From Jatrophihabitans cynanchi (GTDB taxonomy: Bacteria > Actinomycetota > Actinomycetes > Mycobacteriales > Jatrophihabitantaceae): DNA of 64,000 nt. Location: contig NZ_CP097463.1 in assembly GCF_027247405.1 (NCBI RefSeq), positions 2,232,001 through 2,296,000 on the forward strand, in the 5' to 3' direction. Shown here in pieces: positions 31,479 through 40,246 of the stretch. How positions within the stretch are numbered: position 1 is the stretch's first letter; each line of letters opens with the position of its first letter. The position numbers were made by a program, and so were the translations under genes. The notes under the pieces were generated by a model. It made no database searches. It was not told the DNA's origin and saw only the letters and a list, made by a program, of their open reading frames with translations.

Positions 31479-33010
31479 TAAGACGCCCTTTCCGGAAGTG
31501 TGAACCGGAAGGTAGCACCCGATGTGGCGGACGTATCGAGCCAGATCCGGCCGCCGTGGAACTCGACTATCCGGCGGCACAGGGCGAGCCCGATGCCGGT
31601 TCCGGCGTACTCGCCGCGCAGGTGCAGGCGCTGGAAGATGGCGAACACCCGGTCGGCATACTGCGGCTCGATCCCGATGCCGTTGTCCTTGACCGCGAAC
31701 GTCCAGGTGTGCGTCTGCCGGTTGGACACGGCGGTGACCACGACGAGCGGCGGCTGCTCGGAGCGGTACTTGATCGCGTTACCGACCAGGTTCTCGAACA
31801 GCGACACGAGCAGCGTCGGATCGCCCATGACGATCGGCAGGTCGCTGTGCCCGACGCCGCCGCCGGCCTCGACGATCTTCTCGTCCAGGTTGCTCATCGC
31901 GCGCCGAAGGGCAAGGTTGGTGTCCACCGGCACGAACGCGTCCGTGGAGCGGCCCACCCGCGACAGCGCGAGCAGGTCGGCGATCAGCGCCTGCATCCGC
32001 TTGGCGCCGTCCACCGCGAAAGCGATGTACTCGCGCGCCCGGTCGTCGAGCTGCTCGCCGTACTGGCGTTCGAGCAGTTGGCAGAAGTTCGCGACCTTGC
32101 GCAGCGGCTCGGACAGGTCGTGCGAGGCGACGTAGGCGAACTGCTCCAGGTCGGCGTTCGAGCGGGCCAGGTCCTCGCTCGTCTGCTCGACGCGGGCCAA
32201 CTCCTCCGCGATCCGGCGCCGCATCGTCTCCACGTCGCCGCCGAGGTCGATGAACTCCGGCGGGCCGGTGGGCACGATACGGCGCTCGCCCGTCCCCTCA
32301 GCGACATCGCGAGCCTGCAGCGCGAGTCCCTCGACGGGCGCCAGCACCCACCGGTGCAGCCCGCGCCAGGCCAGCAGGCCGACCGCGACGAAGAGCAGCA
32401 CGGAGACGCTCAGCGCGATGAGCAAGGCGCGCAGCGCGTTGGAGCGATCGTGCAGTGCGGTCCGGCTCACCCCGTTGACCGCTGATGACAGGGTGGCTGC
32501 CGCCTTGCGGACCAGGTCGAAGCGGGTCTTGCCGTCGGGGTCGTCGACCAGGCTCGACGCCGACGGCTCGTGCGAGTTCACCAGCGAGATCAGCGGTATC
32601 GCGGTTTCGTCGCGCCATTGCTTCGCGACGGCCTGCAGTGTCGCCAGGTTGGCGTCGAGCACCGGGTAGCGCCCGACCAGTTCGTGCAGCCGCCGTTCGT
32701 CCACCGCCTGCTTGTCGCTGTACTGCTCGAACGGCTGCAGGAACGTGCGATTCATGCTGAGGACGAAGCCGCGGACGCCGGTCTCCTGGTTCACCAGGTC
32801 GGCGAACAGATCCTGCGTGGCGGCCGCCGCCGGCTCCCACCGGTTGACGACCTCGTTGCCCTTGCGGACGAAGTCGACGAGCGAGATGACGGTGGCGGTC
32901 ATGAGCACCGCGAACAGCGCGGTGAACGCACCGAACCCGACCACCACGCGCCGGCGCAGGCTCCAGCCCCGCGCCCGCAACCGCAGGCGGCGCCGGGACG
33001 GCTTACTCAT
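31478..33010 (-). CDS. CHASE3-domain sensor histidine kinase
   Basis: A 510-residue membrane kinase: TM1 about 23-46, an extracytoplasmic CHASE3 domain (NQETGVRGFVLS at 74-85), TM2 about 193-214, HAMP, then HisKA with SHDLSEPLRKV (phospho-His297) and HATPase with ENLVGNAIKY, DNGIGI and GTGIGLAL. It autophosphorylates and would donate to the adjacent receiver. The ATG overlaps the upstream PP2C gene (ATGA). The sensed signal is unknown. Confidence 0.93.
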   Translation of the reverse strand: MSKPSRRRLRLRARGWSLRRRVVVGFGAFTALFAVLMTATVISLVDFVRKGNEVVNRWEPAAAATQDLFADLVNQETGVRGFVLSMNRTFLQPFEQYSDKQAVDERRLHELVGRYPVLDANLATLQAVAKQWRDETAIPLISLVNSHEPSASSLVDDPDGKTRFDLVRKAAATLSSAVNGVSRTALHDRSNALRALLIALSVSVLLFVAVGLLAWRGLHRWVLAPVEGLALQARDVAEGTGERRIVPTGPPEFIDLGGDVETMRRRIAEELARVEQTSEDLARSNADLEQFAYVASHDLSEPLRKVANFCQLLERQYGEQLDDRAREYIAFAVDGAKRMQALIADLLALSRVGRSTDAFVPVDTNLALRRAMSNLDEKIVEAGGGVGHSDLPIVMGDPTLLVSLFENLVGNAIKYRSEQPPLVVVTAVSNRQTHTWTFAVKDNGIGIEPQYADRVFAIFQRLHLRGEYAGTGIGLALCRRIVEFHGGRIWLDTSATSGATFRFTLPERAS

Positions 33011-34200
33011 CGCGTGGAGGACGGGCCCGTGGTGATCACCACCACGGCCGTGTCGTCCACCACCGACTGGTTGGGCGCGCCGTTGAGCAGAGCCGGGATC
33101 CACGAGGCGACGGTGCCCTCGCCGGACGCGCAGCCGTCGACGGCCGCCACGAACTCCTCGATCCCGAGGCTGCCGCCGTCGGCGGTGTTCGCGAACGCGT
33201 CGAGCAGCCCGTCGGTGTAGACGATCAGCGAGGACTCCGGCTCCAGCAGCGCGTGCGTCTGCGGCCAGCCACCGGTCCGGATCCAGCCCGGCCGCATCCG
33301 AACCACGGACTCCATGCCCAGCGGCGGCCCGACCTCGACGTCCAGGTAGGTCGTCTTCCCGTGGGTGCACAACAGCGGGGCGGGATGCCCGGCCACCCGC
33401 AGGGTCGTGGTCAGGTCGGGGTTGATCGTGATGTCGCACGCGGTCACGAAGCCGAAGTTGCCGCCCGTCTCGGCCGCCAGCAGCGTGGCCAGCGTCGGCA
33501 GGATCTGGACGTCCGGCGTGCCGGCCAGCACCAGGGTGCGCCACGCGACGCGCAGGTGCACCCCGATGGCGGCCTGGTCCGGCCCGTGCCCCATCACGTC
33601 GCCGATGACCACCCGGATGCGGTGATCGGGCGTCTCGATGACGTCGAAGAAGTCACCGCCGAGCACCGCGTGATCCGGGCCGGGCCGGTAGTAGGTCGAG
33701 CATCGAACCCGGTGGCTGCGCAGCAGCGGCGTCGGCAACAGGCCTCGCTCGAGGCGGGACTTCTCGGCCGAACTCAACTGCGCCTCGCGCAGTTGCTGGC
33801 CGATGCGCTGCGCCCGCTTGCGCTCCATCGCGTAGCGGATCGATCGCTCGAGCAGGTCGCTGGTGATGTCGTCCTTGACGAGGTAGTCCTGCGCGCCGAG
33901 CGCCAGCGCCTCGGTACCGCCCTCGCCGTGGCGTCCGGTCAGGACGATGATCGGCGACGCAGGGGAGGCTTCGACAGCACCGAGCAGCGCGGACATCCCG
34001 TCGGCATCGGGCAACCCGAGGTCGAGCAGGACGCAGCGCGGTTGCCGCCTGATCGCGACCACGCCGTCGGCGAGCGTGCGGCACCATTCGATCTCGGTAT
34101 CGCCGATGCCGGCCTCGGACAGGCAGGCACGCACGAGGAGAGCGTCGCCCTCGTCGTCCTCGATCAGCAGGATGTGCGGACCGGTTTCGCCGTACCTCAT
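33007..34200 (-). CDS. Receiver domain - PP2C (RsbU/SpoIIE-type) serine phosphatase
   Basis: A 397-residue protein with a receiver domain (LLIEDDEGD, Asp60 in LLDLGLPD), a helical linker of about 60 residues, and a PP2C-type phosphatase with LGGDFFDVIE, VVIGDVMGHG and IVYTDGLLDA metal-binding aspartates. Such response-regulator phosphatases act on anti-anti-sigma factors in partner-switching control of stress sigma factors. It leads a coupled three-gene operon with the CHASE3 kinase and the lone receiver. No anti-sigma gene is adjacent. Confidence 0.93.
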   Translation of the reverse strand: MRYGETGPHILLIEDDEGDALLVRACLSEAGIGDTEIEWCRTLADGVVAIRRQPRCVLLDLGLPDADGMSALLGAVEASPASPIIVLTGRHGEGGTEALALGAQDYLVKDDITSDLLERSIRYAMERKRAQRIGQQLREAQLSSAEKSRLERGLLPTPLLRSHRVRCSTYYRPGPDHAVLGGDFFDVIETPDHRIRVVIGDVMGHGPDQAAIGVHLRVAWRTLVLAGTPDVQILPTLATLLAAETGGNFGFVTACDITINPDLTTTLRVAGHPAPLLCTHGKTTYLDVEVGPPLGMESVVRMRPGWIRTGGWPQTHALLEPESSLIVYTDGLLDAFANTADGGSLGIEEFVAAVDGCASGEGTVASWIPALLNGAPNQSVVDDTAVVVITTGPSSTR

Positions 34201-34295
34201 CACGCGTCCATGTCCACTCCCAGCGACCGGATTCGCCCAGACCGGAACCCTACCGCCGTCCGCGCCTGCGTGACGGGGCTCACCGGCAGAAGTTG

Positions 34296-34342
34296 TTGAC
34301 ACATCATGAAAGCGGGTACATTGTTGGTTGAGCAATCAACTA
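34296..34342 (+). promoter_or_regulatory. yceI promoter with palindromic operator
   Basis: TTGACA (34296-34301) and TACATT (34317-34322) form a sigma-70-like pair with a short 15-base spacer. Immediately after, TGGTTGA-GCAA-TCAACTA (34325-34342) is a palindrome overlapping the start region, resembling MarR-family operators. A MarR regulator is encoded 1.8 kb away (36098-36532), but its own operators differ in sequence. Confidence 0.55.
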
Positions 34343-34362
34343 CAGACCGGAAGAGGCTCCAC

Positions 34363-34926
34363 ATGACCACCAGCACCCCCACCACCTTCAGCACCCTGAC
34401 CGGCGACTACACCTTCGACACCGCCCACTCGCGGCTCGGCTTCGTCGCCCGCCACGCGATGGTCACCAAGGTTCGCGGCTCGTTCAACGAGTTCGAAGGC
34501 ACGGCCAAGATCGACGGCGACAACCCGGCGAACTCCGTCGTCGCCCTGACCATCCAGGTCGCGAGCGTCGACACCCGCAACGAGCAGCGCGACGGGCACC
34601 TGCGCACCAACGACTTCCTGGACATCGAGAAGTTCCCGACCATCACCTTCACCTCGACCGAGATCAAGCATCTCGGCGGGAACGACTTCGAGGTCACCGG
34701 CGACCTGACGATCAAGGACGTGACCAAGCCGGTGACGCTGCCGCTGGAGTTCCAGGGCGCAGCCACCGACCCGTTCGGCAACCAGCGGATCGGTTTCGAG
34801 GGCTCGACCACGATCGTCCGCAGCGACTTCGGCGTGAGCTACAACGCCGTGCTGGAGACCGGCGGCGTGCTGGTCAGCGACAAGATCACCCTCGAGTTCG
34901 AGATCTCGGCCATCAAGGCCGCCTGA
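34363..34926 (+). CDS. YceI-family polyisoprenoid-binding-like protein
   Basis: A 187-residue lipocalin-like beta-barrel protein. GDYTFDTAHSRLGFVARHAMVTKVRG at the N-terminus, HLRTNDFLDIEKFPTITF in the middle and the DFGVSYN C-terminal region are characteristic. No signal peptide is present, so it appears cytoplasmic, unlike E. coli YceI. The family binds polyprenyl lipids; its role here is unknown. A promoter with a palindrome lies just upstream. Confidence 0.9.
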   Translation: MTTSTPTTFSTLTGDYTFDTAHSRLGFVARHAMVTKVRGSFNEFEGTAKIDGDNPANSVVALTIQVASVDTRNEQRDGHLRTNDFLDIEKFPTITFTSTEIKHLGGNDFEVTGDLTIKDVTKPVTLPLEFQGAATDPFGNQRIGFEGSTTIVRSDFGVSYNAVLETGGVLVSDKITLEFEISAIKAA

Positions 34927-34945
34927 CGCTCCCCTCGCTCGGTGA

Positions 34946-34980
34946 ACCGGCCCCGCGACCGCGCAGGTTGCGGGGCCGGT
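34946..34980. terminator. Bidirectional terminator hairpin
   Basis: ACCGGCCCCGCGACC (34946-34960) pairs with GGTTGCGGGGCCGGT (34966-34980) across a 5-base loop, 15 positions with one G-T. It lies between the convergent yceI and VOC genes and can serve both. Confidence 0.75.
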
Positions 34981-34993
34981 CGGCGTCCCGAGG

Positions 34994-35353
34994 TCAGTCC
35001 ACGCAGAGACAGAACGGGTGGCCGGCCGGGTCGAGGAAGACCCGGAACGTCGTTCCCGGCTGGTGCGCTGCCTTGGAGGCGCCGAGCTCGAGGACGGCCG
35101 CCTCACCCGCGTCGAGCTCCTCCACGATCACGTCCAGGTGCATCTGCTGGGGCACCGTCTGAGCGGGCCACTGCGGTGCGCGGTAGTCGGCAACCTGCTG
35201 GAACGAGATGCAGTCCCCGCCGTCGGCCGGGCGGATCTCGGCCCAGTCGCCGTCCACCTTCGCGGTCCAGCCGAGCAACGCGCCGTAGAAGCGTGCCAGG
35301 GCGGCTGCGTCGGGGCAGTCGATGACGAATCCGGGAAAGCGTGCGATAGCCAT
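34994..35353 (-). CDS. VOC-family (glyoxalase-like) protein
   Basis: A 119-residue vicinal-oxygen-chelate fold protein: FVIDCPDAAALARFYGALLGW at the start, QMHLDVIVEELDAGEAAVLELGA in the middle and FLDPAGHPFCLC at the end, the typical Glyoxalase_6 layout. Members include resistance and dioxygenase-like proteins; substrate unknown. It is convergent with yceI across a strong hairpin. Confidence 0.88.
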   Translation of the reverse strand: MAIARFPGFVIDCPDAAALARFYGALLGWTAKVDGDWAEIRPADGGDCISFQQVADYRAPQWPAQTVPQQMHLDVIVEELDAGEAAVLELGASKAAHQPGTTFRVFLDPAGHPFCLCVD

Positions 35354-35419
35354 GGGCGGACGCTACGACCGGCGTATGACACAGGTCCACGGCCGGCGCT
35401 GACGAGTTCCCATCTCGGG

Positions 35420-35953
35420 TCAGCGCGCAGGCACCGGGCAGCTCTGCTCCTGCAGGCCGGCGAGCATCGAGAAGCGGCCGACCAGGCAGAAGACGCACAG
35501 CAGCGCCAGTTCGACCACCTGCTGCGGGTCGAAGTGCTCACGCAGCGCCGCGGTCTGCTCGTCGGTGATCGACAGGTGGTCGGTGGCGAAGCGCTGCGCG
35601 AATGCCACCGCGGCCGCCTCGGCTTCGGTCATGCATCGCCGCTCGCCGCCGATCTCGCCGACCAGTTCCTCGGTGAGGCCCGCCGACACCGCCGCCCCGT
35701 GCCGGCCGGCCATGCACACCGGACAGCGCGTCGTCTGGGCCACTGCGATGCGGACCAGTTCGGTGAGCCGGACGCCGAGGTGGTTGTCGAAGCGCGCCGA
35801 CGCGTAGGCGGCGTTGAACAGCCGGAACTGCTCGGGAGCATGCGCCATCAACCGCAGGAAGTCACGCAGTCCCTCACGCTCGGTGGCATCCCACTGGCGG
35901 CGCAGATCCTCGGGCAACTCCTCCGGCTCGACCAGCGGCATGAATTCAGCCAT
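35420..35953 (-). CDS. Carboxymuconolactone decarboxylase/AhpD-like protein
   Basis: A 177-residue AhpD-fold protein. RCPVCMAGRHG (C-x-x-C-x6-H family pattern) supplies redox cysteines, with RLTELVRIAVAQTT before it. Such proteins are alkylhydroperoxidase-like or decarboxylases. Genes of this family and NmrA-like epimerases are frequent partners of ECF41 sigma factors, and one of those lies about 5 kb downstream. Confidence 0.85.
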   Translation of the reverse strand: MAEFMPLVEPEELPEDLRRQWDATEREGLRDFLRLMAHAPEQFRLFNAAYASARFDNHLGVRLTELVRIAVAQTTRCPVCMAGRHGAAVSAGLTEELVGEIGGERRCMTEAEAAAVAFAQRFATDHLSITDEQTAALREHFDPQQVVELALLCVFCLVGRFSMLAGLQEQSCPVPAR

Positions 35954-36097
35954 TCCGCTTTATAGCACTGCGGGCGTGCAAATGTGACGGGCAGTCAGCT
36001 TCGTTTCCGGCTCACTCGACATCGCCGGGCCGTCCCAGGTGGACCTGCAGCACCGCGGGTACGAAGGCGGAGCTGAGGGGTGGCCTCGGTGCGCCCT

Positions 36098-36532
36098 TCA
36101 GGGTGCCGATGGTGAGGACAGCTCCGCGGCGGCTTGACGAAGCTTCTCCAGGAGCCGGTGGAGCTGCGACACATCGCGCGGACCTAGGTCACGCAGCAGG
36201 GCCTCCTCGACCTCGCGTCGTGCGCGCTCGACGGGTTGCTGAAGTGCCTTCCCCGCATCGGTCAGCCACAGCCGCACCAGCCGGTTGTCCGCTGGGTCTC
36301 GCCGGCGCACCAGGAGTCCGGCCTTCTCCAGCACGGTCGCGCCCTTCGTCACCGCCGGGGTGCTGACCCCCATGCGCGCTGCCGCCTCGCCAGGCGTACG
36401 CCCGTCCTCGTCCCACAACTGCGCCAGGAGGTGATCTTGTCCAAGTCGCAGGCCGTGGCGCCGTAACGCGGCGTCGGTCGCAGCACGGACCACCTTGGTG
36501 GTGCGGCCGTACAGATCGAGCAGCTCGGTCAT
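36098..36532 (-). CDS. MarR-family transcriptional regulator
   Basis: A 144-residue winged-helix repressor. GRTPGEAAARMGVSTPAVTKGATVLEKAGLLVRRRDPADNRLVRLWLTDAG covers the recognition helix and wing (D-x-R motif). It is divergent from an NAD(P)-binding oxidoreductase gene; two direct copies of a TTAACGGG-containing site lie between them, a standard arrangement for autoregulation and control of the neighbour. Confidence 0.92.
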   Translation of the reverse strand: MTELLDLYGRTTKVVRAATDAALRRHGLRLGQDHLLAQLWDEDGRTPGEAAARMGVSTPAVTKGATVLEKAGLLVRRRDPADNRLVRLWLTDAGKALQQPVERARREVEEALLRDLGPRDVSQLHRLLEKLRQAAAELSSPSAP

Positions 36533-36556
36533 CGTCTCCCTCTTGCCGTCCGATCA

Positions 36557-36593
36557 TTAACCCGTTAACGTTCTAGTCGTTTACCCGTTAACG
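36557..36593. promoter_or_regulatory. Paired operators between marR and the NmrA-family gene
   Basis: TTAACCCGTTAACG (36557-36570) recurs as TTTACCCGTTAACG (36580-36593), 23 bases apart, roughly two helical turns. Each contains the palindrome CGTTAACG. They lie in the 75-base divergent intergenic region and probably bind the MarR protein, silencing both genes. Confidence 0.7.
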
Positions 36594-36607
36594 ATAAGGA
36601 CGAAGTG

Positions 36608-37471
36608 ATGATACTGATCACGGGAGCGAGCGGCCACGTCGGCAGGGAGCTGGTCGCGCAGCTGGCCCACAGCGGCGAACCGATCAGGGCGCTGGTGCGC
36701 GATCCTGCTCGCGCCGAGAACCTGCCGCGCGCGGCCGAGCTCGTGGTCGGAGACCTCTCGGACCCGGCGACACTGCCGCCCGCACTCGAGGGGGTCGACC
36801 GGCTCTTCGTGCTCTTCCCGGGCATCGATCATGCGCCGGTCGGCCACCTGCTCACCGCGGCGCGGACTGCGGGAGTCGAGCGCTTGACCTACCTGTCCAG
36901 CTACGCGGTGGGCATCGAGCCGCTCCCGGCAATGGGCCGCTTCCACCACGAGCGTGAGCAGCTGATCGCGTCCCATGACATCCCTGCCACCGTCCTGCGC
37001 CCCGCCGGGTTCATGACCAACACGCTCGACTGGCTCGCCACCCTGCGCTCGGACGGTTTCGTCCTCGATCCGGTCGGCCCTGGCCGCGCCGCTCTCATCG
37101 ACCCTGCCGACATCGCCGCCGTGGCCGCCGCAACGTTGCTGGACGGGCGGCATGTCGGCGCGACGTACACGCTGACCGGCGACGAGCCGCTGACCGTTCG
37201 CGAACAAGCGCACATTCTCGAGCAAGCCGTCGGCCGGCCGATTCCGGTACGCGAGGTGGCCTCGCCCGAGGAGGCCGTCCGGTTCCGCTACCCCGACGGT
37301 GCGCCGCCGGCTCTTGCGGCGGCCATCGTCCAGGGCCTGCGGCAAATGCGCGCGGACACCGAAGGCTTCCTCACGCACGACGTCGAACGGCTACTCGGCC
37401 GTGCGCCCCGTTCGTTCGCCGACTGGTGCCGACGTCACGCCGACGCGTTCCGCGACGGTCTTGACCGCTGA
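36608..37471 (+). CDS. NmrA/QOR2-like NAD(P)-binding oxidoreductase
   Basis: A 287-residue atypical SDR. ILITGASGHVGRELVAQLA is the dinucleotide-binding motif; PATVLRPAGFMTNTL and the GDEPLTVREQAHILEQAVGR segment are typical of the NmrA-like group that reduces quinones or senses NADP(H). ATG 36608 has AAGGA 7 bases upstream; GTG 36605 is a less likely start. The gene is divergent from marR with shared operators, so it is probably induced by a phenolic or quinone-type ligand. Confidence 0.88.
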   Translation: MILITGASGHVGRELVAQLAHSGEPIRALVRDPARAENLPRAAELVVGDLSDPATLPPALEGVDRLFVLFPGIDHAPVGHLLTAARTAGVERLTYLSSYAVGIEPLPAMGRFHHEREQLIASHDIPATVLRPAGFMTNTLDWLATLRSDGFVLDPVGPGRAALIDPADIAAVAAATLLDGRHVGATYTLTGDEPLTVREQAHILEQAVGRPIPVREVASPEEAVRFRYPDGAPPALAAAIVQGLRQMRADTEGFLTHDVERLLGRAPRSFADWCRRHADAFRDGLDR

Positions 37472-37550
37472 GGTGACCTCGGCGTTCCGGTCACCGGGAA
37501 TCTGCGGCCATCGCCGCGGGCTGCCGGGGACGGCGACGAGCAGGCTCCGG

Positions 37551-37576
37551 GTTTAGCGCGGCGCGCTAACGGGGAA
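37551..37576 (+). promoter_or_regulatory. Stress sigma factor (SigF/SigB-like) promoter candidate
   Basis: GTTT (37551-37554), a 16-base spacer and GGGGAA (37571-37576) resemble the GTTT-N15-17-GGGTA promoters used by SigF-type factors in actinobacteria. It precedes a PRC-barrel gene and a small membrane protein, both common in general stress regulons. Confidence 0.45.
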
Positions 37577-37604
37577 TGCTGCCAGCAGGCGGGACGGAGT
37601 GCAT

Positions 37605-37961
37605 GTGTTCGAAGCAGAAGACATCCGGGACTGGCGTGGTCACGACGTCGTGGATCCTGCCGGCTCGAAGATCGGCTCGCTCGAGGCCGTGTACTTCGAC
37701 ACGGCGACCGGGCAGCCCACCTTCGCCACGGTCAAGGTAGGCATGGTGGGCCGCCACCGACTCGTGTTCGTCCCGCTGTTCGAAGCGAGGGTGTCGCCGG
37801 ACCACATCCGCGTCCGCGCAGAGAAGAAGCTGGTCAAGAACGCACCGTCCATCGACACCGACGGCGAGCTCATCGACACCGAAGAACCACGGATCTTCGA
37901 GCATTACGGCCTGCGTTACGAACCAGGTGCATCGGGCGAGCGTCGGCTGGGGCGGCGGTAA
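37605..37961 (+). CDS. PRC-barrel domain protein
   Basis: A 118-residue protein. VFEAEDIRDWRGHDVVDPAGSKIGSLEAVYFD is a PRC-barrel N-terminus, with GMVGRHRLVFVPL completing the fold. GTG 37605 is 5 bases after GGAG; GTG 37599 is possible. PRC-barrel proteins of this type often accompany stress genes. It is followed after two bases by a 56-residue membrane peptide, likely co-expressed. Confidence 0.82.
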   Translation: MFEAEDIRDWRGHDVVDPAGSKIGSLEAVYFDTATGQPTFATVKVGMVGRHRLVFVPLFEARVSPDHIRVRAEKKLVKNAPSIDTDGELIDTEEPRIFEHYGLRYEPGASGERRLGRR

Positions 37962-37963
37962 TC

Positions 37964-38134
37964 ATGCTCGCCGTACTTCTGGCCCTGATCATCGTATGGA
38001 TCGTGCTGGGCATCATCGGCTTCGTGGTGCACGGCCTCATCTGGCTGTTCGTGATCGCCTGCGTGTTGTTCGTGGCTACCCTCCTGGCCGGCGCATTCCG
38101 GCGCGGACGACGAACCGCCGGCCGGAGCCGATAG
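37964..38134 (+). CDS. 56-aa hydrophobic membrane peptide
   Basis: MLAVLLALIIVWIVLGIIG begins a protein with two adjacent hydrophobic helices (about 1-20 and 23-43) and a basic Arg-rich tail (FRRGRRTAGRSR). It starts two bases after the PRC-barrel stop. It resembles small stress-associated membrane proteins; no specific family assigned. Confidence 0.65.
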   Translation: MLAVLLALIIVWIVLGIIGFVVHGLIWLFVIACVLFVATLLAGAFRRGRRTAGRSR

Positions 38135-38400
38135 TCGCCTCGTTGACTCGACATCGAGCCACGGCGCGCCGGCCGAGCTTCATCAGGCCGCGTAGACTGG
38201 AGCTTGCCAAGTCCTCGTGCACGCCGGCCATTCGATTCCGGCTACAGGCTCTGGTGATCGCCAACTGGTCGCAATCCGATCAGATCGGGGCCCACGATGG
38301 CCTTCCCACTCTCGATGAACCTCGACTCCGTGCAGGAACCCGGATTCCAGGAATGTCACGGTAAGCGCGCGTCGAGACAAGGCACCGGGACGCTGACCGG

Positions 38401-38895
38401 ATGACCACGACGACCGTTCCACGGAGGTCGACCCTGCTCGCTCCGCCTGCACAGCAGCCGGTGACGCGTCCGCCTACCGCGCTGGCCGCACGCGTGTCAT
38501 TTCGCCAGCCGGTGACTTCTGCACCGCACGTGGACGCCGCGTGGTGGCCCCGCTCCCGCGATCTCACGGCGGAGCTGCCCGGCCTGCTCGAGGTGCTCTG
38601 GACCGCCGCTCGTGACGTGGACCGGGTGTCCTATCCGGTCGGTTCCTGGTTGCCGGTGACGCGCCGCCTGGATATCGACGGCCGTCGGGTCCGGCTCGGC
38701 GGATTCACCCATCAGGACCCGTCGATGATCTCTCTGCACGACGCGTGGGGTGCCGAGCGGATCGACATTCTGGTCATCCCGCCGGACGCAGAACCGGGGC
38801 TCGCCGCTGCCGTGATGGTCCTGGCGAACCGCAGCGGTCCGAACGAGCGCGCCTCCCGCATGCTCGAACTGGCCCGCACGACCGCCACGCGGTAG
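38401..38895 (+). CDS. DUF5994-family protein
   Basis: A 164-residue actinobacterial protein of unknown function. HVDAAWWPRSRDLTAELPGLLEVLW, YPVGSWLPVTRRL and the DPSMISLHDAWG strand are characteristic of the DUF5994 group. Cytoplasmic, with no signal peptide. The 265 bases upstream hold nothing else I can support. Confidence 0.8.
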   Translation: MTTTTVPRRSTLLAPPAQQPVTRPPTALAARVSFRQPVTSAPHVDAAWWPRSRDLTAELPGLLEVLWTAARDVDRVSYPVGSWLPVTRRLDIDGRRVRLGGFTHQDPSMISLHDAWGAERIDILVIPPDAEPGLAAAVMVLANRSGPNERASRMLELARTTATR

Positions 38896-38961
38896 CCACT
38901 TCGCCTGCCGCTGACGCCGGATTCCGTCGATGACCGACAGGATCAGGCGCATGGCCGATCG

Positions 38962-40023
38962 TCAGAGCCCCGCGATGGCCGGCTTCGCTGCCGTCGATTC
39001 GGCGCGAAGCGGTGCTCCCATCGCATTGAGGTGGGTCAGGGCCACCCGGTAGGACCCGAGCAACGAGGTCTCGCAGTACGGCAGCCCGAGGGCTTCGCAG
39101 TGCGCGCGGACGAGGGGCTGCGCGTGGCGCAGCGAAGCGCGCGGCATGTTCGGGAACAGGTGGTGCTCGATCTGGTAGTTCAGTCCGCCGAGTGCGAAAT
39201 CGGTGATCAGGCCGCCACGCACGTTGCGCGATGTCAGCACCTGGCGCCGTAGGAAGTCGAGAGTGTCCCCGCGCGCGATGATCGCCATTCCCTTGTGGTT
39301 GGGGGCGAAGGTGCAGCCCATGTAGACGCCCCACACCGCCTGGTGGACGGCGGCGAACGCGACCGCCTTCTCCGGTGACATCACCAGCAGTAGGAACGTG
39401 ACGTAGAGCATCGCGTGCAGGATCAAGCCGATGGCCTCGTAGCGGCGGCTGCCACCGCGTGCGCTGCGGAACTTGCCGGTCTGCACGGCGACGGCGCTGT
39501 CGACGTGCAAGCTGATGCCCTCCAGGGTGAGCAGGGGGAAGAAGAGCCAGGCCTGGCGGCGGGCGATGAACCTGCTGACCGCGCCGGTGCGTCTGGCGGC
39601 TTGAGCGGCCGTGAACGCCAGCACCCCGTCGCCGATGTCAGGGTCGCGGTCCTCGTGGTTCGGGTTCGCGTGATGGCGGTTGTGGGTGTCCACCCACCAG
39701 CCGTAGCTCAGCCCGACCAGGAAGTTGCCGAGCGTACGACCGAGCGCGTCGTTCGACCGCCGACTGGTGAAGATGGCCTGGTGTCCGGCGTCGTGGCCGA
39801 GGAACGCGATCTGCCCCCACGCCAGGCCGAAGACGGCCGCATTGATCAACTGGTACCAGGAGTCGCCCACCCACACGACGGCGAGGCAGGTGGCCGCGTA
39901 CAGGCCGAGCGTGAGCAGGCCGCGGATCGCGTAGGACGGCAGGCGGCGCTCGAGCAGACCCGCGTCGCGAACGGTCTTGATCAGCGCCGCGTAGTCGCTG
40001 CCGCGGGCCGCGGTGGCCGTCAC
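38962..40023 (-). CDS. Acyl-lipid fatty acid desaturase
   Basis: A 353-residue membrane desaturase with four or more hydrophobic segments and the three di-iron histidine boxes: HDAGHQ, DTHNRHH and QIEHHLFP. The last box with Gln is that of front-end/acyl-lipid desaturases (linoleoyl-CoA type). It introduces double bonds in membrane acyl chains. GTG 40023 is the likely start. It is downstream of the ECF sigma gene on the same strand, separated by about 220 bases. Confidence 0.9.
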   Translation of the reverse strand: MTATAARGSDYAALIKTVRDAGLLERRLPSYAIRGLLTLGLYAATCLAVVWVGDSWYQLINAAVFGLAWGQIAFLGHDAGHQAIFTSRRSNDALGRTLGNFLVGLSYGWWVDTHNRHHANPNHEDRDPDIGDGVLAFTAAQAARRTGAVSRFIARRQAWLFFPLLTLEGISLHVDSAVAVQTGKFRSARGGSRRYEAIGLILHAMLYVTFLLLVMSPEKAVAFAAVHQAVWGVYMGCTFAPNHKGMAIIARGDTLDFLRRQVLTSRNVRGGLITDFALGGLNYQIEHHLFPNMPRASLRHAQPLVRAHCEALGLPYCETSLLGSYRVALTHLNAMGAPLRAESTAAKPAIAGL

Positions 40024-40246
40024 GGCGTCACCGTTGCGGAGGTACGGAGCAAGAAGAGGAGAAAGAGCATGAGAGGCACCCTCAGAGAAGGCCGCCGATC
40101 GTGCCCGGCTACGAGCTGACGCTCACGGCAGCTTGTCGGGCTGCCGGCCCGGGCTGGCTAGGTCCCAGCCCTCGCAAGTCTACGCGCCTGGACGCGACGG
40201 GCCGCATGGTGGCGGACGGCCATCGAATGTGCGCGCGGTCCTTAGG

